Below, piece by piece: positions 45,687 through 54,432 of a stretch of 64,000 nucleotides of DNA; the stretch's first letter is position 1; each line of letters starts with the position of its first letter. A model generated the notes under the pieces. That model saw only the letters and a list, made by a program, of their open reading frames with translations, was not told the DNA's origin and did not search any database. Origin of the DNA: Gnetum montanum (taxonomy: Eukaryota > Streptophyta > Gnetopsida > Gnetales > Gnetaceae); assembly GCA_015680685.1 (NCBI GenBank), contig MNCI01011801.1:119823-183822 (forward strand). The letters are read 5' to 3'. The position numbers and the translations under genes are program-made.

Positions 45687-46710
45687 TGTCCATCATGGAC
45701 CTTGGATTGGCATGAATATCGATATCCATGCATCTTAGTAGAGTTAAAAGATTTTGATGTTGATGTTTTGTGCTTACAAGAAGTCCTGCCATGGGAATTT
45801 TTATACCAATTCCAACCAGACTTCGAAAAGATGGGATACAAAGGTATCTATATGCAAAACGATTCTTGTGGAAGTTCTTCTTTTGAGCCATACAGATTAG
45901 CATTGCAGGAATTACAACATGGATGGTTGTGTGATCTTTTATAAAGAAGCCAAGTTTGAATTGGTATAAAGATTTGAATGAAGTTAGGAAAATATGATTT
46001 TTGAAATTCCAGAACTTCAAGTGATGGAGAAGGAATAGTTAAGATTTTGGAAAAATCACATAGCCTTGGAATTGATTTTAAAAGTTCAATTATTAGGAAG
46101 ATGTGTATGCATGGTTAACACATATTTAATGGCCAAACCAACATGTTCAGATGTTAGACTTTGTCAAGGAGCATATTTGATTAAGCAAATAAAAGAAAGT
46201 TTGAAGAATAAGTTATTATTAAGTTATACTGATCCAGTTCCACTTATTCTTTGTGGAGACTTCAATGCAAAAGTTAGAAGTAGTGTTTATCAATTCTTAA
46301 AATATGGATTTGTAAAGGAATCTTTGGAAGATGAACCTAATTTGAAGAAGATGTTACCATCAATTTAGCATGCAATTCCATTAGCTAGTGCATATTCTAC
46401 TTACTTTGAATCTTTAGTAGATAAATCAGATTCTATAATTTAGAAACAGATCATGTTGATGGATAACACTCATCAAAAATGATAGTTTACAAATTACTCT
46501 ACAATGATTAATGAGGATGGATCAAAAACATTCTTCATTGAGACTTTGGATTATATTTGGTACGATGTCAAATTCTTTCAAGTTACCAAGATACTAGAGT
46601 TAATTTCTAAAGAAGAAGTTGAGAAGAATCAAGATTAAGCCTTGCCATCTTGAACAAGACCATCTAATCATATACCACTTATGGTAGAATTACAATTACT
46701 CCCATCAGTT
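45687..46710 (+). pseudogene. CCR4-type deadenylase (EEP domain) retro-pseudogene captured by E4
   Basis: Similar in order to the exonuclease-endonuclease-phosphatase domain of plant CCR4 homologs, which shorten mRNA poly(A) tails. Signatures seen: CPSWTLDWHEYR (45,687), VDVLCLQEV with the metal-binding Glu, then GYKGIYMQ (about 45,755-45,860). One frameshift follows near 45,900, then DGCVIFYKEAKFE, VNTYLMAKPTCSDVRLCQGA, LILCGDFNA with catalytic Asp and Asn (near 46,250), PLASAYSTYF, TLDYIWY and ALPS...RPSNHIPLMVELQL. From 46,066 the frame is continuous apart from about six stops. The last catalytic motif normally reads SDH and here is SNH. There are no introns, so it was captured as a spliced mRNA. 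The N-terminal leucine-rich repeats of full CCR4 are absent. It cannot encode an active enzyme as it stands. Confidence 0.8.
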
Positions 46711-47170
46711 CATAAGGTTGATCAAGATCAAGAAGTATCTCACTCTCACTTTTATGTGATGATCTTATGATTTTATTCATTGTTCAACTTATATTTCAAT
46801 TAGATAAGTAAAATATCTATGATAATAAAAATTGGGGATAAAGAAATTGCCCTGCCTTCACTTAGGTAACTAGATCCAAGTTGCACTTTATGTGGTCCTA
46901 GTTAGGATTGGTGATTGGTGGTTGATAAATCTTTAATTCATCTTTTGACATTTTCTTAGAAAATGAAGTATGTGTCAAGAAAATAATATTTAATTTTTCA
47001 TATATTTTTCTCACATATATTTTTTTTACAGAATAAGCAAGAAACAACTTCAAGTTCAAAGGAGAAATCAAATTATTGGAGCATAGGATCATGTAAGAAA
47101 GCATTGGAGTTGGAAAAAGATAGATAACGTGGACTCGTTCAAGGATGAATGAAACCTAAAGGGGGTAGAT

Positions 47171-47745
47171 TGTCACATCCTCATACCCAAATGATGCTGT
47201 TTCCTAATGAAGATGGTGTCTCTTCAAAATAAGTGTTATTATCATCTTAACAAGACTTGAAAGGGTAGTTGTAATTAAGACCCAAAAGTGCATGTTGTAA
47301 TAATGAATGTGTCTCTTAAGGTAACCTTTGGGGGTTTGACCTAAGGCATTTATACCCAGAGTTAGAGGTCATGCTAGCATGGAGTGGTCGAGCCTATATA
47401 GGCAAGTCATGGGAAGTTAGGTGAAGCAGAATAGGAAGAGGACTAGCCATCCCTTCTAGTTGGGTTATAGGTTTAACCATGGTGGTAGTGCTAGATTGCC
47501 TCTAAGGGATAAATGCCAAAGTAAGAAAACCCCAAGGAACACTCTCGAAGTGTGATCTGGATATGTTATTCCATATTAATAATGCATTCTTTTGTTTCTA
47601 TTTTTGCATTTTTCCTATTATTTCTTTTATACATAATGTTGAATATCACTTATATTTCACATTTGGTATATTTTCTTTGTACACATAATGTCTAATATAT
47701 CATATATTTGACGTTTGTCATGACATCTGGGGACGGGATGTCACA
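47171..47745 (+). repeat. E4 3' LTR
   Basis: 575 bp, preceded by AAAGGGGGTAGAT. Its 3' 345 bp are duplicated at 53,558-53,902. Confidence 0.85.
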
Positions 47746-48120
47746 ATAAAAGCCCTGGAAACCTTTTCTCAACTTCACTTGAAGTTCTTTAGATGTTTCC
47801 CAAGTCTTCTCTCATTCTCCCTAGTTGTTTCCATCTTGCTTTGGCTATTTCCTAAATTGGAATTGGCATTTTTGAAAGTTTTCCCATGCATCTGGATTGT
47901 CTATGGTTTTGTTGGGGTGTTTCCTATGAAAACCCAACTCTTGGGGTGGGATATCTACTATTTTTTTGGAACGTCCCATCTGGTCTTAGGACATCCCAAA
48001 TTTTGGTGGGACATCTCAGATGGGACATCCCACATTTTGGTAAGATGTATCAACTATAGGTAGTAAACACAAAAATGCTAGTTTTGATTCCTAGAACCTC
48101 TAGATGCCTTCAAATAAGTT
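47401..48120 (+). repeat. Left copy of ~720-bp direct duplication flanking the pararetrovirus
   Basis: Comprises the last 345 bp of the E4 3' LTR plus 375 bp of E3 LTR (47,746-48,120), including the insertion junction. The right copy is 53,558-54,276. Scattered substitutions and small indels separate them, a few per cent by eye. The left copy stops at AAATAAGTT, where pararetroviral sequence starts; the right copy carries on into the rest of the E3 LTR. Confidence 0.85.
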
Positions 48121-48273
48121 CAACCAAGGTAGAAGCACCTAACTACAACCAAGGCAGAATCACCTAACTATGACACTAGAGGTATGTTATTCATGCTACA
48201 GACTAGCAAAATGGTGTCAGGAAAATGACTAATTTTAGGAGGAAAATGACCACCAAGAGCCTTCTATTATACA

Positions 48274-49858
48274 ATGGCATCAGAAGATGATCCACCAGCA
48301 ACAAGGGTAGATTGCAATTTTCTTCTTGAATATTCAATTGATTCTCCAAATCAGTAAAAAGATGAGGTAAAAAAACTAAAATATCTCATGAATTAGACCT
48401 CCTATGCTAGTTGAAACTGGAATTTATTGGAAGGAGATATAACTAATATTTACTCACTAGTTAGTGATGTCCAAACAAAAGTAATTGAAATAGAGCAGTA
48501 TCTTAGAGCCTATGATGATGTTGTCAAATAGTGACAACAAGGAAAGGAGGATCGACAACAACAATAGAAAAAAAGGATTGCAGAATTCTTAAAGGAAGCT
48601 TATACATTAGATAAAAAATGAAGTTACCACCAGTTATAGCAAAGCCTCCACAAAAGCCATCAGTACAGCACCAAGATCTAGTAGAAAAATTGCTAGAAAA
48701 ACTCTAGAAATTGAGGAAAGAAAAGGTAGGAAAGTGTCCAACAAAGGAAAGGCATGAAGAAGAAGAGGAAAAATCTCCTAAGAGTCAGGAAAGTTTTGAA
48801 AAGGAAGCACAACACAAGGATGAACATATTGTTGAACTTGAAGATAATGGCTATCAAACTAGACTAATGATGGTAAGAAGATCTAATCCACCTTGGAGAT
48901 AGTATCAGGAACTGTCAGCCTTCTTAGCTTTTTAACAATGGCTAGCAACAATAGTTCCTGTTATAGACATCTACTACTTACCACCGAAAGAAGCATTGCA
49001 TGCTATCTGATTATGGATAGATCAGTTGGAAATGACAATGATAGTATTGCAATTGGATGAAAGAATAATTATTCTGGGTGCATTTACTAGAGCCGCCAAG
49101 AAAATCTATCATTAGTGGAAAAGTTCAACACTTGAACAATAGAAGAAAATATTGCAACAAGGATTACAAGGAATATTTGTAGCCATAGTAACTGAATTCA
49201 CTGTTGATTTATCTACCAATCTGTGACTACTAGACAAAGTGCTTTTGAGTTAAAAGAAGCTTATCAATCTAAAATACTTTGAGTAGTTCAGTGTTGAATA
49301 TAGTAAAGAAGTTTACAGGTTAGCATTACATCAAGACCCTATGATTTCCTTCATGTATTTGGGAAGTCTTCTAGCAAAGCTTGGGAACATGGTACTTTAT
49401 AAAGCAATTGAAAAGAATATGGACTTATCTCTCACCTATTTTGCTGATATCATCCACATTGCCAGACAAGAGCTTCAGTTTGCATGTTATAATGTGAGTT
49501 TAATAAAATTGCTTCCATCAGTAGAAGTTTGTGCTAATTTAGATGGAGGAGATGTTTTTGGTAGACCACCCAAAAGACCAAGAAGAAAGAAGGTGACAAA
49601 GATAACCAATATCTGGAGATATTCGAGATTTACAAGACAAAGATGGTACAGGGGTTCAAGACCACGACAAACAAGGAGGACGACTATGTTTGCCAAGAAA
49701 AGAAGATATCCTATCAATCAAAAAAGGTATGCTATTATCATTGTAAGCAATTTGAACATTATGCTTATGAATGCACACAACGAAAGTCAGATCCAAGGAT
49801 CAAAGAATTCTTCGATAATTATTTAGAAGAATGGAAACTAGTTGATGATCCAAAGTAA
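48274..49858 (+). pseudogene. EPRV N-terminal and coat-protein-like region with zinc knuckle
   Basis: It starts at a plausible ATG (MASEDD, 48,274), then a helical, Gln- and Lys-rich region. Longer open parts lie at 49,341-49,826 and 49,643-49,858 in two frames. A strongly basic stretch (KRPRRKK to RRTTMFAKKRRYP) precedes a knuckle, CYYHCKQFEHYAYEC (from 49,730), spaced CX3CX4HX4C, with one residue more than the usual CX2C. Basic stretch plus knuckle is typical of Caulimoviridae coat proteins. Multiple stops. Confidence 0.6.
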
Positions 49859-50107
49859 GAAGAACCAACTTAGCAGATTTACCAGATTCAATTACTCTCT
49901 AGTGATGACTCAGAAATTGAAGGGGAATTTGATGAAGAAATACACTCAAATCCAGAGGAAGGTGAAAATGATCAAGAGTTGCTGAAAGGAATGATGATGC
50001 AAACCCAATTTTCAGATTGGGACAACATAGATTTAGCTGAAGGCTGGATGCAATAACTCTCAGCAGATGACTATACCAAAATTGATACTTGGTTGAATGA
50101 TTAGGAA

Positions 50108-50850
50108 ATGTATTTTACATTAGAAGGTGACATTGAATATTTAACACAACATATGTTCCAACAATCTCTAGAGGATCGAGATGATGACCTACATTGCAGT
50201 GAAGAATTATCAGATGTACCTAGTGCATCTCAATTAAGCACAAAGCCAATGACAATCCTTCAAAAGGTACCCCCAAAATTCCTAATTACACCATATGAAA
50301 AGAGATTTCCTATTGTTACAGAACTTGACAAAGCTTGAAGTTTATCAAAACCTACCATTCTAGCTGAATAGCAACATCAAATCAAGTATCTTATGTCTTT
50401 GCATAGTGTAATCATCATACCAATCAAGTTGGTAGTCAATGGTGAGTAGAAGTGGAAGAAATATCAAGCTTTTGTTGACACTAGAGCAACCCTAAATTTC
50501 TACCACAAATATGTGGTTGAGAATTGGGTGTCTCATCCAAACCTGGTAAAGCTTGATACCATGAATGGAGTAAGGAGCCTAACTCAATTTGCATTCAATA
50601 TTCCTATCTAGTTAAGGAATGTTTATATTGGAAAGACAAATTTTGTCTAAATTTTTGATAGTGGTTTTGATGTGGGCCTTGGAGCACATTTCATGGATGC
50701 ACTCTCTCCCTATACAATTGGGATAGATTTGCTTATATGTTCCAATCCTAATGATGAATCTGGTAAAAAAGTAGTAATTTCTAAGATTTCGCCAAAGTTA
50801 CACAAAATAAACATTAACAGATCAAAAGTGTCTTCATGTCTACCAATCCA
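50108..50850 (+). pseudogene. EPRV aspartic protease region
   Basis: Around 50,471-50,500 the frame reads FVDTRATLNFY. The normal active site DTG or DSG has become DTR, a single G-to-A change, so catalysis would be lost. A frame of acidic composition precedes it (50,108-50,337) and further protease-like sequence follows to about 50,850. Confidence 0.65.
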
Positions 50851-51149
50851 TTAGTTTCAAAAATTATTACTCAACATTAGATAGAAGATATTGCCAAAGC
50901 AAAATATAGGCATCGACAAAAATTGATGAAAGCTTGTATTCAAGGGCTTGATGAACAAGCAACATCTTTACTTATGCAAGTGCAAATAGAATTATTATCA
51001 TGCTATTGTGAACATCCTCTATAATTCTAGGATAAAGATAGTCTAGAAGCCTTTATCCATATAGTACATGATATTCCAGTACAAAGTAAGGTAATAGTCA
51101 TCAATCCAGTAGATGTAGAAGAGCTACGATTATAGGTAGAAGAGTTTCA

Positions 51150-51860
51150 AAAAAAAGGGGATTGATCAGTGAATCTGAATCGAATTATGCCTGCTCAAGT
51201 TTCATTGTCCACAACCATGTGGAAATAAAAAGAGGAAAGCCTAGAATGGTTATCAATTATATCCCACTTAATGCAGTAACCATTGAGATAAAATGACCAT
51301 TACCAAATAGAGATGCAATGATCCAAAAGGTAGTAGGAAAGAAGATCTTTAGCAAATTTGATTGCAAGAGTAGGCATCATCAGATAAAAATCACTGAACA
51401 AGATGTTCACAAAATGACATTCAGCATGCCCCAAGGATTATATGAATGGCTTGTTATGCCTTTCGAATTGAAGAATTCCCCATCATAATTTTAAAGAAGA
51501 ATGGATGCTATTTTTGGAAAAAGTTCTGATTTTGTTGCAAATTATATAGATGATTTTTTGATCTACTCCAATTCAGTATCAAAACATGTTGAACATTTGA
51601 AGGTATTTGCTTATCTATGCAAGCAACATGGAATAGGGTTATGTGGAGATCCAAAGAAGTTTCAAATAGGAAGAAGAGAAATTGAATTTCTTGGAGTAAC
51701 ATTAAAAGATGAAAAAATTCATATGCAGCCACATGTTCTACAAAAGATCTCATTGTTTCTAGATCAGTTAGAAAACAAAGAAAAATATTTAAGGTTTCTT
51801 TGATGTCTTAATTATGTGGTCAAATATATAGCCAGGCTATCAAAAAAAACCACTGAGATT
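51150..51860 (+). pseudogene. EPRV reverse transcriptase remnant
   Basis: Conserved RT blocks in order: KPRMVINYIPLN (51,237 on), FSKFDCKS, the PQG-YEW-VMPF block, RRMDAIF (51,495 on), YIDDFLIYS with the catalytic YIDD at 51,543-51,554, and EIEFLGVTLK near 51,680. The YEW and QPH-type words are in the style of caulimovirids. Stops occur at several points before 51,501; 51,501-51,803 is open. Confidence 0.85.
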
Positions 51861-51865
51861 CGAAG

Positions 51866-52350
51866 ATGCAAATATCAAACTCCGTTTCAGTGGATACATC
51901 AATCTACCAAGCAAGTTCAACAATTGAAGAAAGAATGTCAGGATCTTCCTCCATTATCTCCCATCCTAAATGGACCATTCATTCTAGCTATGATGCATGG
52001 ACCGCTGTGTTGTTAAGAACATGGAAGAAAAGAGAAGAAGAAGAAATTTGTGCCTATGCTTCAGGAGCATTCCAAAAGAATGAGCTAAATTACTGGCCTG
52101 CTAAAAAAGAGATTGTTGCAGTAATCAAAGGAATAGAAAAGTTTCACATCTATCTAGTCAAAGAATTGTTCATTTTGCGAATAGATTCAAAAAATTTGGC
52201 CTCATTATTAAAAAGGAAGATCCAACCATCACCAAAATTGTAAAGATTTGCCTAGTGGCAATTTCTCTTGGCCCAGTATAAGTTTACTATTGAAAGAATC
52301 CCTAGAGCATTAAATCATTTACCAGACACATTGACTAGAGAATTAAAAAT
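51866..52350 (+). pseudogene. EPRV RNase H remnant
   Basis: Directly follows the RT after a frame change. YASGAFQKNELNYWPAKKEI with the downstream IKGIEKF, then RIDSKNLASLL and a WQF...LPDTLTREL ending match the RNase H domain of Caulimoviridae polyproteins. Two stops lie near 52,241-52,251. Confidence 0.8.
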
Positions 52351-52740
52351 GCAACAAGAAAAGATGATGCAACCAACACATTTAGAGGAAAGTTCTCTAG
52401 AAAGTGGATACTCTCAAAGTCCAATGTAGGATAATGAAGATTGGTGTTCTTGGTTGGTTCAAACATTGGAAGATAGAGTAAAATGGTGCATAAGGATTCA
52501 TAGAATGTTTCCTCAAGAATCTACCATGAGCATGTTTAAACAATATGCTACACTAGATTTCTATGTGAATATGGCAGGAAGAATAGACTGCATAGTAAAC
52601 AATTTAAAATGGAGTCGATTGGAACCTAAGATACTTCAACACTTATTAACAATGAAAGTTCTAGACAACATCCTACTAATCAGAAGACCGTTATTCGCTA
52701 ATCAGTTAGCTAGAAACTTCTTCCAAGAACTTCTTTAGAC
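52350..52740 (+). pseudogene. EPRV C-terminal region of unknown function
   Basis: An open frame at 52,454-52,738 continues after RNase H and reads as a Leu/Arg-rich, probably helical polypeptide (for example LEDRVKWCIRIHRMF). I do not recognise a domain. Confidence 0.5.
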
Positions 52741-52924
52741 CAATGAATGGGAGAGTAAGCTTTGCAAGTCTTTTCAACTAATCAACTTGTATTAGGAAGT
52801 CACATGGTACAAGAATGAAGCTATAGTCCCCAAAAAAGTACCACCAGATGAGGCCATGTCATCAACATCTCCATCAAATATTCTTGAATATCTTTCAAGG
52901 CTTATTAAAAATTGCACTGACTGC

Positions 52925-53557
52925 ACATGAACACGTGGCAAGATCTGCTCCATCCATAAAGTGATATTAAAGGCGATGAGCGGATAATGTCAAGATGTTA
53001 GAAACTAAAGATAAGGATCCAGTTACTTGGCGTGGAAGACACATAGATAGATTCACTCTGTCCTATATATATCCATGTATCCCCTCTTGTAAAGGGCAAG
53101 TAAGAGGCATTAGCAAGTCATGCATTGAGGTTGTCTACTCCTCAAGCTAATATTCTTAATCTATCCTTCTATGGTTGGAGCTCAATCTCTTAGATGGTTT
53201 ACAATCAAAGTCTGAGTGAGAATTAGAAGTCTGATTATGGTTTATAAAGTTTACTGTAGTTTATCCTAAGATCTATTATGTACTAGCTGGAAGCTGTGTC
53301 TATGTAGAAGTTGATGCAATAAAGGCTTGATTAAGAAGGTTTATCCTTTGGTTCTATCTTTCTCCTCTATTTAATGGGTCGTGAGAGAGCACGAGGTGTG
53401 AGTTGAGAAAATGATCGTTGTGCGAGGTAGCTTTTCAAGTTTCTATTGTGTTTCTTTTACATATTCATTGTCTTTTTTGTCTAAGTGCTTCATGGGTTTT
53501 AGGACACCGTAAGAATTTCATGACAATTTGAAGAAAGCATTGCGGGTCTTGGAGTTT
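52925..53557 (+). promoter_or_regulatory. EPRV pregenomic promoter, poly(A) signal and leader
   Basis: A TATA box, TATATATAT (53,064-53,072), is followed by AATAAA at 53,318-53,323, about 250 nt downstream. This promoter-then-polyA spacing is what terminal redundancy of a pararetroviral RNA requires. ACACGTGGC, a G-box-like word, lies near 52,929. The leader then runs to the duplicated flank. Confidence 0.6.
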
Positions 53558-54276
53558 GGCAAATCATAGGAAGCCAAGTGAAGTGGGATAGAAAGTGGAC
53601 TAGCCATCCCTTCTAGTTGGGTTATAGGTTTAACCATGGTGGTAGTGCTAGATTTCCTCTAAGGGATAAATGCCAAAGGAAGAAAACCCCAAGGAACACT
53701 CTCAAAGTGTGATCTGGATATGCTATTCCATATTAATAAAGCATTCTTTTGTTTTTGTTTTTGAATTTTTCCTATTATTTATTCTATACATAATGTTTAA
53801 TATCACTTATATTTCACATTTGGTATATTTTCTTTGTACACATAACGTCTAATATATCATATATTTGATGTTTGCCATGACATTTGGGGATGAGATGTCA
53901 CAATAAAAGCCCTAGAAACCTTTTCTCAACTTAACTTGAAGTTCTTTAGATGTTTCCCAAGTCTTCTCTCATTCTCCCTAGTTGTTTCCATCTTGCTTTG
54001 GCTATTTCCTAAATTGGAATTGGCATTTTTGAAAGTTTTCCCATGCATCTAGATTGTCTATGGTTTTGTTGGGATGTCTCCTATGAAAACCCAACTCTTG
54101 GGTGGGATATTTACTATTTTTCTCGAATTTCCCATATGGTCTTAGGACATCCCATATTTTGGTGGGACATCTCAGATGGGACATCCCACATTTTGGTAAG
54201 ATGTTTCACATGTAGGTAGTAAATACAAAAATGCTAGTTTTGATTCCTAGAACCTCTAGATGCCTTCAAATAAGTT
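53558..54276 (+). repeat. Right copy of the ~720-bp direct duplication
   Basis: Contains the E4 LTR tail (53,558-53,902) and E3 LTR (53,903 on), matching 47,401-48,120. Beyond 54,276 the E3 LTR continues uninterrupted to 54,432. Confidence 0.85.
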
Positions 54277-54432
54277 GCCATATATCTTGGAACCCCCTAA
54301 AATCATCAAAATGAGCCCAAAGCACCCCAAAAATTGCCAAAACATCCAAGTATCATCCTTAAAAAAATCAACACAGAAAGACACACATCATTAAGGTAGA
54401 ACAAGAGAATCATAAGAGGTATCCCTACACCA
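53903..54432 (-). repeat. E3 5' LTR, outer segment
   Basis: Completes the interrupted E3 LTR, ending CCCTACACCA. The part to 54,276 duplicates 47,746-48,120; 54,277-54,432 is single-copy here. Confidence 0.8.

Larger units (their letters stand above)
42598..47745 (+). mobile_element. E4: LTR retrotransposon carrying a captured CCR4-like gene
   Basis: LTRs at 42,598-43,169 and 47,171-47,745 begin TGTCACATCC and end in a TGTCACA-type terminus. The primer-binding site is TGGTATAAGAGA (43,172-43,183) and the polypurine tract AAAGGGGGTAGAT precedes the 3' LTR. The element sits inside an E3 LTR: GTAAA at 42,593-42,597 and ATAAA at 47,746-47,750 form a 5-bp target duplication with one transition. 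The uninterrupted E3 sequence near 39.8 kb confirms the empty site. No gag, protease, polymerase or integrase is recognisable in the 4-kb interior. The only recognisable coding sequence is the CCR4-like pseudogene at 45.7-46.7 kb. Part of the interior (45,092-45,410) seems assembled backwards. Confidence 0.85.
48121..53557 (+). mobile_element. Endogenous pararetrovirus segment (Caulimoviridae-type)
   Basis: About 5.4 kb on one strand in the order coat-protein-like region with zinc knuckle, aspartic protease, reverse transcriptase, RNase H, C-terminal region, promoter and leader. That order, the RT/RNase H sequence style and absence of integrase and LTRs indicate a Caulimoviridae-type virus, not a retrotransposon. 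Gymnosperm endogenous caulimovirids are known, so this may belong there, but the genus is not determined. No movement-protein motif was found. Frames are broken by many stops and shifts, so it is an inactive relic. It begins with a 25-bp tandem duplication (AACCAAGGTAGAAGCACC, 48,122-48,172). Confidence 0.8.
39339..54432 (-). mobile_element. E3: non-autonomous LTR retrotransposon, minus strand, with nested insertions
   Basis: The 3' LTR is 39,339-40,294, the internal region 40,295-42,100, and the 5' LTR begins at 42,101 and is interrupted by E4 and the pararetrovirus block, ending at 54,432. Flanks TTCTT (39,334-39,338) and TCCTT (54,433-54,437) match as a 5-bp target duplication with one transition. 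LTR termini are TGGTG...CACCA. The 1.8-kb internal region has no polymerase genes. The solo LTR at 5.8 kb is the same family. Confidence 0.75.

Noticed and set aside
48121-50100. Viral movement protein
   Set aside because: Looked for upstream and downstream of the coat-like region; no recognisable motif found.
48121-53557. Ty3/gypsy retrotransposon as the source of the RT
   Set aside because: No integrase and no LTRs of its own; RT and RNase H wording and the promoter/poly(A) layout fit Caulimoviridae.
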